From the NCBI GenBank assembly GCA_902784855.1, contig CACZWQ010000009.1, positions 1 to 34,458 on the forward strand: a DNA stretch of 34,458 nucleotides, read 5' to 3'. The position numbers were made by a program, and so were the translations under genes. This stretch comes from an uncultured Ruminococcus sp. Lineage in GTDB: Bacteria; Bacillota; Clostridia; Oscillospirales; Acutalibacteraceae. Position 1 is the first letter of the stretch, and each line of letters opens with the position of its first letter. Below are positions 7,595-16,088 of this stretch, one piece after another. The notes below the pieces were generated by a model. That model searched no databases and was not told the origin of the DNA. It worked only from the letters and a program-made list of their open reading frames with translations.

Positions 7595-8291
7595 ACAGGA
7601 TAAGCTCGTCTCGGTTCTCACCAAGTCGCACGGCGTCGTCAAGGCGTTCGTGCGCGGGGCGAAGAACATCAAAAGCGGCAAAGGAGCCGCCACGGCGCTC
7701 TTGTCCTATTCGCTGCTGACCTTTCACGAGGGGCGCGACAGCTATTCGATCAGCGACGCGCGCGCCCTGCGCATTTTCCCCAAGCTGCGCGGCGACGTCA
7801 GGAAGATGTGCCTCGCGCAGTATTTCTGCGAGCTGGCGCTGACCGTCTGCCCGCGGGAGAAGAGCGCCGACAAATATCTGAGCCTGATCCTCAACTCGCT
7901 CTACCTCATCGACGAGGGGATCCGGCGCGAAGAGCTGGTCAAGCCGTGCTTGGAAATGCGGCTGGCGGCGATGGCGGGCTACCTGCCCGATCTGATCATG
8001 TGCAGGGAGTGCGGCGTCTATACCGCGCCGCTGATGTTTTTCTACCCGCGGACGGGCACGCTCAAATGCGGCAGCTGCGGCGCAAAAACGGACGGCGCGG
8101 TGCCGCTCACCGAGGCGGCGCTCACCGCCCTGCGCCACACCGTCTACGCCGACGACGGCAAGCTGTTCTCGTTTTCCCTCTCCGACGAGGGGCTGAGGCT
8201 GCTCAACCGGGCGAGCGAAGCCTATCTGCGCTGTCGATTCGAAAAGGAATTCAAAACACTCAATTTTTATAAAGCGATCACGGAACCATGA
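7545..8291 (+). CDS. recO: DNA repair protein RecO
   Basis: 248 aa, full length. The N-terminal OB fold begins MKFRTEGLIIREQNIGEQDK. A zinc-binding segment follows near residues 150-180, with cysteines spaced as MCRECG...LKCGSCG. RecO, with RecR, loads RecA onto SSB-coated single-stranded DNA in RecF-pathway gap repair, and it can anneal strands. There is no good Shine-Dalgarno before the ATG, so translation probably depends on ribosomes arriving from yqzL. The stop overlaps the mutS2 start (ATGA). Confidence 0.96.
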   Translation: MKFRTEGLIIREQNIGEQDKLVSVLTKSHGVVKAFVRGAKNIKSGKGAATALLSYSLLTFHEGRDSYSISDARALRIFPKLRGDVRKMCLAQYFCELALTVCPREKSADKYLSLILNSLYLIDEGIRREELVKPCLEMRLAAMAGYLPDLIMCRECGVYTAPLMFFYPRTGTLKCGSCGAKTDGAVPLTEAALTALRHTVYADDGKLFSFSLSDEGLRLLNRASEAYLRCRFEKEFKTLNFYKAITEP

Positions 8292-10651
8292 ACAGACATG
8301 ACAAAACACTGGAACTCGATAAAATATTAGAAAAGCTGGCGGCACAGACCTCGCTGCGCGACGCGCACGAGCTGGCGCTGGCGCTCGAGCCGCAGACCGA
8401 CATCGAAAAGGTGCGCCGTCTGCTGCGGGAGACCGACGACGCCGTCATGCTGAGCGGGCGCTTCGGCGCGCCGTCCTTCGGCGGAGCGGTCAACTGCGCG
8501 GGCAACCTGCGCCGCGCGGAGGCGGGCGGCTGCCTGACGGCGGGCGAGCTGCTGCAGATCGCCGGTACCCTGCGCATCATCCGCACGGTCAAGGAGTGGC
8601 AGTCGCGCTGCTCCTCGGTGGAGACGACGCTCGACGGCTATTTCAGCGGGCTGATCTCCAACAAATATCTCGAAGAAAAAATCACCTCCGCCATCCTCAG
8701 CGAGGACGAGATCTCCGACAAGGCGAGCAGCACCCTCGCCGATATCCGCCGCAAGATACGCACCGCCTCCTCCAAGGCGCGCGAGGTGCTCGACAAGATC
8801 GTCCACAGCAGCACGTACATCAAATATTTGCAGGACACCATCGTCACCCAGCGCGGCGGCAGATATGTCGTGCCCGTGCGCGCCGAGTGCCGCAACAGCG
8901 TCCCGGGCTTGGTGCACGACACCTCCGCGAGCGGTCAGACGGTGTTCATCGAGCCGATGGGCGTCGTGCAGGCGAACAACGACATCCGCATGCTCCGAAA
9001 CAAGGAGGAGGAGGAGATCGAGCGCATCCTCTTTGAGCTGTCCGCCAACGCGGGCGATTTTGCGGACACCATCATCCGCAGCTACGACAACCTCGTGAAG
9101 CTGAACCTGATCTTCGCCAAGGCGGAGCTTGCCTACAGCATGCGCGCGTCGCTGCCCGTCATCAACGACAGGGGCATCGTCGATCTGAAACAGGCGCGCC
9201 ATCCGCTGATCCCCAAGGACGCGGTCGTGCCGATCGATATCCACCTCGGCAGGGAATTCGACACCCTTGTCATCACGGGTCCCAACACGGGCGGCAAGAC
9301 CGTCACCCTCAAAACGCTGGGGCTGCTGACAAGGATGGCGATGTGCGGCTTGCTGACGCCCTGCGCCGACAACAGCGAGCTGAGCGTATTCCGACGCGTG
9401 CTGGTCGATATCGGCGACGAGCAGAGCATCGAGCAGAGCCTGTCGACCTTCTCGGCGCACATGACCAACATCATTCAGATATTAAAGCTGGCGAACGCGG
9501 GCTCGCTCTGTCTGATCGACGAGCTGGGCGCGGGCACCGACCCCGTGGAGGGCGCGGCGCTGGCGATCGCCATTTTGGAGAAGCTGCGCGAAAAGCACGC
9601 CAAGATCGCCTCCACCACCCACTACGCGGAGCTCAAGGAATTCGCCCTGCGCACCGAGGGCGTGGAGAACGGCAGCTGTGAATTCGACGTCGCGACGCTC
9701 AAGCCGACCTACCGCCTGCTCATCGGCGTTCCCGGCAAGAGCAACGCCTTCGCGATCTCCAAGCGGCTGGGCTTGGACAGCGAGGTGGTCGAGCGCGCCC
9801 GCGAGCTGGTTTCGGGCGAGAGCCGCCGTTTCGAGGACGTGGTGGAGAAGCTGGAAAAGCAGCGCCAGAGCTTGGAAAAGCAGGTGGAGAACGCCAACCG
9901 CCTGACTGCCAAGGCGAATACCGAAAAACAGAAGGCGGAGAACGAGCTGAAACGCGCCCAGGCGGACGCCGAGCGCGAGCTGGAACGCGCCCGTCAGGAG
10001 GCGCAGCGCATCATCTCCCGCACGCGCGCCCAAGCGGACGCGCTGGTCGAGGAGCTGGAAAAGGCGCGCCGCGAAAAGGAGCTCTCCGCCGAGGACCGCG
10101 CCAAGCTGCGCCGCGACATCAACCAAATGGAGGCGCACGCCGACCCGGTCAAGCTGAAAAATACCCCCGATGAGGCGTACAAGCTGCCCCGTCCGCTCAA
10201 GGTGGGCGACGAGGTGCTGATCTATGACATCGATAAGAATGCCACCGTGCTGGCGCCGCCGAACAAGGACGGCGTGGTGCTGGTGCAGGCGGGCATCATC
10301 AAGACACGCGTGGATATCAAAAATCTGCGCCTGCTGAAATCCAAGCTCAAGCCCAACGTGCCGAAGTTTTCAAGCACGCGCAGCGTGCCCTCCCGCATGG
10401 AGGTGCGCCCCGAGACCGAGGTCGACGTCCGCGGACAGACCGCGATCGAAGCCATCGGCATCGTCGACAAGGCGATCGACAACGCGGTGCTCTCGGGTGT
10501 GAGCAAGCTGACGATCATCCACGGCAAGGGCACCGGCGTTCTCCGCCGCGAGATCAACCAATATCTCCGCCGCCACAAGGCGGTCAAGTCCCAGCGTCTG
10601 GGGACCTTCGGCGAAGGCGAGGACGGCGTAACGATCGTGGAGTTAAAATAA
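8288..10651 (+). CDS. mutS2: Endonuclease MutS2 / ribosome rescue factor
   Basis: 787 aa, full length. The order is a helical core-clamp region, the MutS ATPase with Walker A TGPNTGGKT (about 330-338) and Walker B CLIDELGAGTDP, a long charged coiled coil (about 515-620, rich in EKQ and ERA repeats), a KOW-like segment (LKVGDEVLIYD), and a C-terminal Smr nuclease domain with VDVRGQTAIEA and IIHGKGTGVLR. It lacks the mismatch-recognition domain of MutS1. In some bacteria MutS2 suppresses recombination; in Bacillus subtilis it also recognises collided ribosomes. The start overlaps the recO stop by 4 bp. Confidence 0.98.
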   Translation: MNRHDKTLELDKILEKLAAQTSLRDAHELALALEPQTDIEKVRRLLRETDDAVMLSGRFGAPSFGGAVNCAGNLRRAEAGGCLTAGELLQIAGTLRIIRTVKEWQSRCSSVETTLDGYFSGLISNKYLEEKITSAILSEDEISDKASSTLADIRRKIRTASSKAREVLDKIVHSSTYIKYLQDTIVTQRGGRYVVPVRAECRNSVPGLVHDTSASGQTVFIEPMGVVQANNDIRMLRNKEEEEIERILFELSANAGDFADTIIRSYDNLVKLNLIFAKAELAYSMRASLPVINDRGIVDLKQARHPLIPKDAVVPIDIHLGREFDTLVITGPNTGGKTVTLKTLGLLTRMAMCGLLTPCADNSELSVFRRVLVDIGDEQSIEQSLSTFSAHMTNIIQILKLANAGSLCLIDELGAGTDPVEGAALAIAILEKLREKHAKIASTTHYAELKEFALRTEGVENGSCEFDVATLKPTYRLLIGVPGKSNAFAISKRLGLDSEVVERARELVSGESRRFEDVVEKLEKQRQSLEKQVENANRLTAKANTEKQKAENELKRAQADAERELERARQEAQRIISRTRAQADALVEELEKARREKELSAEDRAKLRRDINQMEAHADPVKLKNTPDEAYKLPRPLKVGDEVLIYDIDKNATVLAPPNKDGVVLVQAGIIKTRVDIKNLRLLKSKLKPNVPKFSSTRSVPSRMEVRPETEVDVRGQTAIEAIGIVDKAIDNAVLSGVSKLTIIHGKGTGVLRREINQYLRRHKAVKSQRLGTFGEGEDGVTIVELK

Positions 10652-10672
10652 TATGACAAACAGGTGTAAACT

Positions 10673-11185
10673 ATGAAGAAACAATATCTTGACAGCGGCA
10701 GGATCGTCGGAACGCACGGCATCAAGGGCGAGGTGCGCATCGAGCCGTGGGCGGATTCTCCCGCATTCCTGTGCACCTTTCGCACGCTTTATCTCGACGA
10801 CCGCGGGCAGACCGCGATCCGGGTCAAGTCCCGTCCGCACAAGCACATCACCCTCTGCAAGATCGAGGGTGTCGATACCGTCGAAGCCGCCGAGCGGCTG
10901 CGCGGCAGGATCATCTACATCGACCGCGACGACGTCAGCCTCGGCGAGGGCGTTCACTTCGTACAGGATCTGATCGGGCTGGAGGTGCGCGACGCCGATA
11001 CCGGCGAAAGCTACGGCACGCTCACCGATGTGCTGCGCACCGGCGCCAACGATGTGTATGAGATCACGCGCGACGGCAAAAAATACCTCGCGCCCGTCAT
11101 CGACGAGGTGGTGCGCGAGATCGATATCGAGGCGGGCGTGGTGCGCATCACGCCCATGAAAGGAATCTTTGACGATGCGGATTGA
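10673..11185 (+). CDS. rimM: Ribosome maturation factor RimM
   Basis: 170 aa, normal length. The start segment GRIVGTHGIKGEVRIEPW is the RimM signature; the C-terminal half is a PRC barrel (GLEVRDADTGESYGTLTDV, then NDVYEI and the conserved PVIDEVVREIDIEAG end). RimM binds S19 and helps the 30S head mature. AGGTG lies upstream of ATG. It starts 21 bp after mutS2 and overlaps trmD by 11 bp, keeping the usual rimM-trmD pair, but the pair is separated from rpsP-khpA. Confidence 0.97.
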   Translation: MKKQYLDSGRIVGTHGIKGEVRIEPWADSPAFLCTFRTLYLDDRGQTAIRVKSRPHKHITLCKIEGVDTVEAAERLRGRIIYIDRDDVSLGEGVHFVQDLIGLEVRDADTGESYGTLTDVLRTGANDVYEITRDGKKYLAPVIDEVVREIDIEAGVVRITPMKGIFDDAD

Positions 11186-11852
11186 TATCATTACCCTGTT
11201 CCCCGAGATGTTCGCCCCCGTGCTGGGTGACAGCATCATCGGCAGGGCGCAGAAAAGCGGCGCGGTGGAGATCCATACCCACCAGCTGCGCGACTTCGCC
11301 TTTGACAAGCACCGCCGCGTGGACGACACGCCCTACGGCGGCGGCATGGGCATGCTGATGATGGCAGAGCCGATCGCCCTCTGCTTTGAGGCGATCTGTG
11401 AGGAGATCGGCGCGCGCCCGCATTTCATTTATATGTCCCCGCAGGGCAGGACGCTGCGCCAGAGCCGCCTGCGCGAGCTGGCGGATGTTCCGAATGTCTG
11501 CATCCTCTGCGGCCACTACGAGGGCGTCGACCAGCGCGTGCTCGACAGCCTGATCGACGAGGAGATCTCGATCGGCGACTATGTGCTGACGGGCGGCGAG
11601 CTTCCGGCGATGGTGTTCACCGACGCGCTGTGCCGCATGGTGCCGGGTGTGCTGACCAATAACGAGTGCTTCACCGAGGAGAGCCACTTCAACGGGCTGC
11701 TCGAATACCCGCAGTACACCAAGCCCGCCGAGTGGCGCGGCATGGCGGTCCCCGAGGTCCTGCTCAGCGGACATCACGCCAATATCGAAAAATGGCGGCG
11801 TGAAAAGAGTGTGGAGATCACCGCGAAAAAGCGCCCCGATTTATTGGAATAG
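11175..11852 (+). CDS. trmD: tRNA (guanine37-N1)-methyltransferase TrmD
   Basis: 225 aa from the ATG at 11175; an in-frame TTG at 11169 is closer to the AAAGGA site but less likely. The N-terminus MRIDIITLFPEMFAP and the trefoil-knot SAM motifs (CGHYEGVDQRV, then SIGDYVLTGGELPAM) identify TrmD. It methylates G37 next to the anticodon of tRNAs reading CNN and GGG-type codons and prevents +1 frameshifting. It is usually followed by rplS; here no rplS follows and the next gene is ptsH under its own promoter. Confidence 0.98.
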   Translation: MRIDIITLFPEMFAPVLGDSIIGRAQKSGAVEIHTHQLRDFAFDKHRRVDDTPYGGGMGMLMMAEPIALCFEAICEEIGARPHFIYMSPQGRTLRQSRLRELADVPNVCILCGHYEGVDQRVLDSLIDEEISIGDYVLTGGELPAMVFTDALCRMVPGVLTNNECFTEESHFNGLLEYPQYTKPAEWRGMAVPEVLLSGHHANIEKWRREKSVEITAKKRPDLLE

Positions 11853-11910
11853 GCAATAGTGTCATAAAAGATTGCTATAATCCAAATGAATTACAGGAAA
11901 AACGACACAT

Positions 11911-11934
11911 TTTATTGTAAAGTTGCACAATAAA
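11911..11934. promoter_or_regulatory. Perfect inverted repeat upstream of ptsH
   Basis: TTTATTGT (11911-11918) and ACAATAAA (11927-11934) are perfect 8-bp arms around an 8-bp spacer. No T-run follows, so it looks more like a protein-binding site than a terminator. It is 54 bp upstream of the ptsH -35. Confidence 0.35.
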
Positions 11935-11987
11935 CAGGTGCTTGATTCTACGTCGGGTGAAACATCACACGAAAATAAATTAGGTTA

Positions 11988-12016
11988 TTGACCTCTCGAT
12001 AAAAAATGATTATAAT
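11988..12016 (+). promoter_or_regulatory. Sigma-A promoter for ptsH
   Basis: TTGACC (11988-11993), 17-nt spacer, TATAAT (12011-12016). An inverted repeat TTGACCTCTC (11988-11997) / GAGAGGTTAA (12021-12030), matching at 9 of 10 positions, covers the -35 and the predicted start region and could be an operator. A second extended -10, TGCTATAAT (11873-11881), lies further upstream. Confidence 0.85.
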
Positions 12017-12072
12017 GTTAGAGAGGTTAAGCCATACACAATTTATCTTTGATAGAGAAGAGGGTATTTCAA

Positions 12073-12336
12073 ATGTATGTAAAGGAAGTATTAGTTCAGA
12101 ACAAAGCCGGTCTGCACGCACGTCCCGCCACTTTCTTCATCCAGAAGGCGAATGAATACAAAGCCACCATCTGGGTCGAGAAGGAAGAGCGCCGTGTCAA
12201 TGCGAAGAGCCTGCTGGGCGTATTGTCCTTGGGCATCATCGGCGGCACCACCATCAAGATCATCGCCGACGGCGCGGATGAAACCGACGCGGTAGAGGGT
12301 CTCGCTGCTCTGGTAGAGTCGGGCTTTGCTGAGTAA
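12073..12336 (+). CDS. ptsH: Phosphocarrier protein HPr
   Basis: 87 aa from the ATG at 12073, preceded by GAGGG. GLHARPA places the phosphoryl-accepting histidine at residue 15, and KSLLGVLSLG places serine at 46, the HPr kinase/phosphorylase site that drives CcpA-dependent catabolite repression in Firmicutes. HPr passes phosphate from Enzyme I to sugar-specific Enzyme II proteins. ptsI is not adjacent. Having both residues makes a true HPr more likely than the regulatory Crh. It forms a single-gene unit between its promoter and a strong terminator. Confidence 0.95.
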   Translation: MYVKEVLVQNKAGLHARPATFFIQKANEYKATIWVEKEERRVNAKSLLGVLSLGIIGGTTIKIIADGADETDAVEGLAALVESGFAE

Positions 12337-12357
12337 CAGATAATCAGGAATTTTTGC

Positions 12358-12385
12358 GGGCGGAGTCATTCCGCCCACTTTTTTT
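12358..12385 (+). terminator. Intrinsic terminator of ptsH
   Basis: A 7-bp perfect stem (12358-12364 with 12370-12376), 5-nt loop, then ACTTTTTTT. It ends before the uvrC ribosome site. Confidence 0.88.
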
Positions 12386-12415
12386 CGCTGTCGTATTTTG
12401 TAAGGGGGTGTGCGT

Positions 12416-14263
12416 TTGAATCCGAAAATGGCGGAGCTGCGCAAAAAAGCGATGGCGCTGCCGCTCTTGCCGGGCGTGTATCTCATGCACGACGCGGGCG
12501 GCGACATCATCTATATCGGCAAGGCGAAGGCGCTGAAAAACCGCGTCAGCCAATACTTCGGCTCCCAGCACAACCACCCCGAAAAGGTGCGCCGCATGGT
12601 CTCAAACGTCGACGACTTCGAGTATATCATCACCGACAGCGAGTTTGAGGCGCTGATCCTCGAGTGCAGCCTCATCAAGCAGCACTCGCCCAAATACAAC
12701 ATCCTCCTCAAGGACGACAAGGGCTACAGCTATATCCGCGTCGGTGCGGGCGACTGGGGCAAGCTCTCCTATGTTTTGCAAAAGGCGGACGACGGCGCGA
12801 CCTATATCGGCCCCTACAAGAACAGCTACTATGTCAAGAGCGCCGTGGAGGAGGCAAATAAGATCTTCCTGCTGCCCACCTGCAACCGCAGCTTCCCCCG
12901 CGATTTCCGCAAGGCGCGGCCGTGTCTCAACTACCACATCAAGCAGTGCATGGCGCCCTGCACGGGCAAGGTCAGCCTTGCCGAGTACCGCGAGAGCCTG
13001 AAACAGGCGCTCGATTTCCTCAAGGGCGGCTCTTCCGAGTCCGTCAGGCAGCTCACCGCGCAGATGGAGGAGGCAGCCGAGAACCTTGAATTCGAGCGCG
13101 CCGCGCGCATCCGCGACAAGATCAACGCGGTCAGGCGCATGGGCGACAAGCAGAAGGTCATTCTGAGCAAGGTGCTCGACGAGGACGTGATCGCGTCCTT
13201 TTCCGCCGACGGCAAGACCTGCTTTCAGGTGTTCCGTTTCGAGGGCGGCAGGCTGTTCGACCGCGAGAGCTTCATCTTCGACAGCGGCGACAGCGAGTCC
13301 GAGACCGAGGAGTTTTTGCTCAGCTATTATACGCTGCGGCAGGATATCCCCAAAAACATCGCGCTCCACACCGGCTTTGACGCCATGGAGGACGTGCAGC
13401 GCTGGCTGAGCGAGAAGCGCGGCGCCAAGGTGACGCTTACGGTGCCGCAGCGCGGCGAGCAGGCGCAGCTTTGCGCGATGTGCCGCGCCAACGCCGCCGA
13501 GGCGCTCGCCCAGCAGAAGGGCGCCACCGTGCGCGAATACAGCGTGCTGGAGGAGCTCAAGGAGACGCTGGGGCTGGAAAAGCTGCCCGCCTATATCGAG
13601 TGCTACGATATCTCGAACCTCGCGGGCACCGAGAACGTCGCGGGCATGGTGGTCTATCAAAACGGCAGACCGCTGCGCTCCGCCTACCGCAAATTCAAGA
13701 TCAAGGGCTTTGCGGGACAGGACGATTACGCCTCGATGGCGGAGACGCTGACGCGCCGCTTCGAGGAGTATTTCCGGGCGGAGAAAGCCGACGAGGGCTT
13801 CGGCAGGCTGCCCGACCTGATTTTGCTCGACGGCGGCAGGGGACAGGTCGCCGCGGTGCGCGCGGTCATGGAGCGCATGGCGCTCGATGTGCCGCTCTTC
13901 GGCTTGGTCAAGGACGACAGGCACCGCACCCGCGCGGTGACGGGCGACGGCGGCGAGATCGCGATCTCCGCCAAGCGGCAGCTCTTTGCTTTCCTGAGCA
14001 AAATGCAGGACGAGGTGCACCGCTTCGCCATCGGCTATCACCACACCCGCCGCAAAAACGCGACCTTCCGCAGCTCGCTGACGTCGATCGACGGCGTGGG
14101 CGAGGTGCGCGCCAAGGCGCTGCTGAAATATTTCCGCACCGTCGACAATATTTCAAAGGCGGATCAGGCGGAGCTGGAGGCGGCGCCCAAGATGACGAAG
14201 GACAGCGCGCGGGCGGTTTTTCGGTATTTTCACCCCGACGAGGGAGAAAAATCCACGATTTAA
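12416..14263 (+). CDS. uvrC: UvrABC system protein C (excinuclease subunit)
   Basis: 615 aa starting from TTG at 12416, chosen because AAGGGGG (12402-12408) sits seven bases upstream and the resulting start (M)NPKMAELRKK matches homologues; GTG at 12410 is too close and ATG at 12428 too far. The GIY-YIG nuclease is at about 15-95 (LPGVYLMHD, IIYIGKAKALKNRVSQYF), a UVR segment near 205-235, then the RNase H-like endonuclease with ECYDISNLAGTENVAGMVV and ILLDGGRGQ, and a C-terminal HhH pair (LTSIDGVGEVRAKALL). It makes the 3' and 5' cuts in nucleotide excision repair with UvrAB. Confidence 0.97.
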   Translation: MNPKMAELRKKAMALPLLPGVYLMHDAGGDIIYIGKAKALKNRVSQYFGSQHNHPEKVRRMVSNVDDFEYIITDSEFEALILECSLIKQHSPKYNILLKDDKGYSYIRVGAGDWGKLSYVLQKADDGATYIGPYKNSYYVKSAVEEANKIFLLPTCNRSFPRDFRKARPCLNYHIKQCMAPCTGKVSLAEYRESLKQALDFLKGGSSESVRQLTAQMEEAAENLEFERAARIRDKINAVRRMGDKQKVILSKVLDEDVIASFSADGKTCFQVFRFEGGRLFDRESFIFDSGDSESETEEFLLSYYTLRQDIPKNIALHTGFDAMEDVQRWLSEKRGAKVTLTVPQRGEQAQLCAMCRANAAEALAQQKGATVREYSVLEELKETLGLEKLPAYIECYDISNLAGTENVAGMVVYQNGRPLRSAYRKFKIKGFAGQDDYASMAETLTRRFEEYFRAEKADEGFGRLPDLILLDGGRGQVAAVRAVMERMALDVPLFGLVKDDRHRTRAVTGDGGEIAISAKRQLFAFLSKMQDEVHRFAIGYHHTRRKNATFRSSLTSIDGVGEVRAKALLKYFRTVDNISKADQAELEAAPKMTKDSARAVFRYFHPDEGEKSTI

Positions 14264-14296
14264 GCCGAAAAATGTCAAAATATCGAAAAAATAGCC

Positions 14297-14325
14297 TTGT
14301 AAAAAAATGCGTTGTATGCTATACT
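14297..14325 (+). promoter_or_regulatory. Sigma-A promoter for rsmD-coaD
   Basis: TTGTAA (14297-14302), 17-nt spacer, TATACT (14320-14325) with an upstream TG giving an extended -10 (TGCTATACT). It is 23 bp from the rsmD ATG. Confidence 0.8.
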
Positions 14326-14348
14326 GAATAAAATAGTGAGGATAAATT

Positions 14349-14897
14349 ATGCGAGTGATCACAGGCTCGGCGCGCGGCAGACGGCTGGAAACCCTTGAGG
14401 GAGAGGACGTCAGACCCACCGCCGACAGAATCAAGGAAGCGGTTTTTTCCATCATCCAATTCCAAACCGAGGGCAGGGTCTTTCTCGACCTGTTCGCGGG
14501 CAGCGGACAGATGGGCATTGAGGCGCTCAGCCGCGGCGCCAAGCAGGCGATCTTCGTCGACAGCGCCAAGAAGGCGGTCGAGACCGTCAGGCGCAATCTG
14601 AAAACCACGCGGTTGGAGCCGAACGCCAAGGTGCTTTCCATGGATTTCCGCAGCTTCCTCTCCGCGGATACCACACCCGTCGACATCGCCTTCCTCGACC
14701 CGCCCTACCGCACGGGCGCCTTGCAGGAGGCGCTGGCGTCGGTCGCCTCTCATATGCGCGACACGGGCGTGATCATCGCCGAGAACCCGCTCGACGAGGA
14801 GCTGGAGGAGCGGTACGGCGACTTCGTGCGGGACAGACAGTACCGCTACGGCAAAATAAAAATAACCACTTTCAGACATAAGGACTTTTTACAATGA
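14349..14897 (+). CDS. rsmD: 16S rRNA (guanine966-N2)-methyltransferase RsmD
   Basis: 182 aa, full length. MRVITGSARGRRLE is the family start; the Rossmann SAM site is DLFAGSGQMGIEALSRGA and the catalytic loop is FLDPPY, the [ND]PPY motif of amino-N methyltransferases. It methylates G966 of 16S rRNA in the assembled 30S particle. GAGGA precedes ATG. Its stop overlaps the coaD start (ATGA), the common rsmD-coaD pairing in Firmicutes. Confidence 0.96.
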   Translation: MRVITGSARGRRLETLEGEDVRPTADRIKEAVFSIIQFQTEGRVFLDLFAGSGQMGIEALSRGAKQAIFVDSAKKAVETVRRNLKTTRLEPNAKVLSMDFRSFLSADTTPVDIAFLDPPYRTGALQEALASVASHMRDTGVIIAENPLDEELEERYGDFVRDRQYRYGKIKITTFRHKDFLQ

Positions 14898-15379
14898 ATC
14901 AAACCGTGATCTGCCCGGGCAGCTTCGACCCCGTTACGCTCGGACATTTGGATATCATCACCCGCGCTTCCCGCATGTTCGACAAGGTGCTGGTGGCAGT
15001 GCTGGTCAATTCGTCCAAGCGCCCGACCTTCTCCACCGAGGAGCGCATCGAGCTGCTGCGCGAGGCGACAAAAGAGCTGCCGAACGTCGAGATCGTCAGC
15101 TTTGAGGGGCTGCTCGCCGAGTACTGCAAGAAAAGCGGCATCGGCACCATCGTCAAGGGGCTGCGCGCGGTGTCCGACTTTGAATACGAGTTTCAGATGG
15201 CGATCGCCAACAAAAAGCTCAACCCGCAGCTGGAGACCATCTTTCTCACCGCCGACGCGGACTCCACCTTCCTCAGCTCCAGCATGGTGCGCGAGATCTG
15301 CTCGATGGGCGGCGATATCGGCAATTTTGTCCCCGCCTGTGTGCACGACAGGATCGTCCGCAAGCTTTGTCAGTCATAA
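14894..15379 (+). CDS. coaD: Phosphopantetheine adenylyltransferase
   Basis: 161 aa, normal length. The nucleotidyltransferase motif GSFDPVTLGHLDII holds the T/HxGH signature, and LSSSMVREI near the end is the ISSTxxR-like motif that binds ATP phosphates. CoaD converts 4'-phosphopantetheine and ATP into dephospho-CoA, the penultimate step of CoA synthesis. It overlaps rsmD by 4 bp. Confidence 0.97.
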   Translation: MNQTVICPGSFDPVTLGHLDIITRASRMFDKVLVAVLVNSSKRPTFSTEERIELLREATKELPNVEIVSFEGLLAEYCKKSGIGTIVKGLRAVSDFEYEFQMAIANKKLNPQLETIFLTADADSTFLSSSMVREICSMGGDIGNFVPACVHDRIVRKLCQS

Positions 15380-15414
15380 CCCTGTTGTCGGGGGTTTGCG
15401 ATATATCAGCAGAA

Positions 15415-15442
15415 CGGATGTGCTTGTATCAGGAAACATCCG
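15415..15442 (+). promoter_or_regulatory. Hairpin between coaD and the coiled-coil gene
   Basis: CGGATGT (15415-15421) and ACATCCG (15436-15442) form a 7-bp perfect stem with a 14-nt loop and no T-run. It lies in the 96-bp gap before the next gene and could be an mRNA structure or processing site. Confidence 0.3.
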
Positions 15443-15475
15443 GCTTATCACTAAAACATTATAGGAGTGGATACT

Positions 15476-15937
15476 ATGAAAGTTGATGATTTGATTTTAC
15501 AGCTTCAGGATTTGGTAAACGACGCAAAATCGATGCCTTTTTCGGGCGGCAAGGTGCTGGTCAACAGCGACGATATTTATGATATCATCGACCAGATCCA
15601 GGATGCCATGCCGGCGGAGGTAAGACAGGCGAAGAATATCGTAGCGGACAGAAAGCAGATTATCAGCGAGGCGAACCGCGAGAGCGAAAATATCATCCGC
15701 GCTGCCGAGGAGCGCAGAAAGATCATGCTCAATCAGGACGAGCTCGTCAAGGACGCGCAGGCAAAGGCGCGCGAGATCCTCGAGGACGCCAAGCAGAAGT
15801 CCGCGGAGATCCGCAAGGCGACCAACGCCTATGTGGACGGCGTCATGAAGCGTGCCGAGGAGAGCCTCTCCGCCCAGCTCAGCGACGTCAAAAAGACCCG
15901 CGCCAGCATCGTCAATTCTCAGAAAAACAGCAAATGA
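15476..15937 (+). CDS. Coiled-coil protein conserved next to coaD
   Basis: 153 aa from ATG 15476, with AGGAG eight bases upstream. The N-terminus (MKVDDLILQLQDLVNDAKSMP, then the KVLVNSDDIYDIIDQI segment) precedes a long charged helix (about 45-150) rich in Glu, Lys, Arg and Ala in heptad-like spacing. The pattern resembles V-type ATPase subunit E/H or DivIVA-like coiled coils, and such proteins are often loosely annotated as ATPases. I know this gene as a frequent coaD neighbour in Clostridia but of unproven function; no enzymatic motif is visible. It is followed by a strong terminator. Confidence 0.8.
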   Translation: MKVDDLILQLQDLVNDAKSMPFSGGKVLVNSDDIYDIIDQIQDAMPAEVRQAKNIVADRKQIISEANRESENIIRAAEERRKIMLNQDELVKDAQAKAREILEDAKQKSAEIRKATNAYVDGVMKRAEESLSAQLSDVKKTRASIVNSQKNSK

Positions 15938-15959
15938 TCTCACCCGCAGGTGAGAGGTG

Positions 15960-15985
15960 AAAGGCAGGCGTCCGCCTGCCTTTTT
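15960..15985 (+). terminator. Intrinsic terminator before proS
   Basis: AGGCAGGCG (15962-15970) pairs with CGCCTGCCT (15973-15981), then TTTTT (15981-15985). A smaller hairpin, CTCACC/GGTGAG (15939-15944 with 15949-15954), stands just upstream. Confidence 0.85.
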
Positions 15986-16016
15986 GCATGTCACCGACGA
16001 ATCTTTTCCCGAGGGC

Positions 16017-16044
16017 TTGAAAAAATCCGAAAAACCTGTATAAT
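16017..16044 (+). promoter_or_regulatory. Sigma-A promoter for proS-metA
   Basis: TTGAAA (16017-16022), 16-nt spacer, TATAAT (16039-16044). It lies 45 bp upstream of the proS start. The leader is too short for a T-box element. Confidence 0.8.
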
Positions 16045-16088
16045 AGAAATGTTATACGAAACTATCATCCAAAAACGGAGGTCACAAT

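Noticed and set aside
15986..16088. T-box leader for proS or SAM riboswitch for metA
   Set aside because: The proS leader is only about 45 bases after its promoter and the metA upstream gap is 60 bp; neither can hold these structures.
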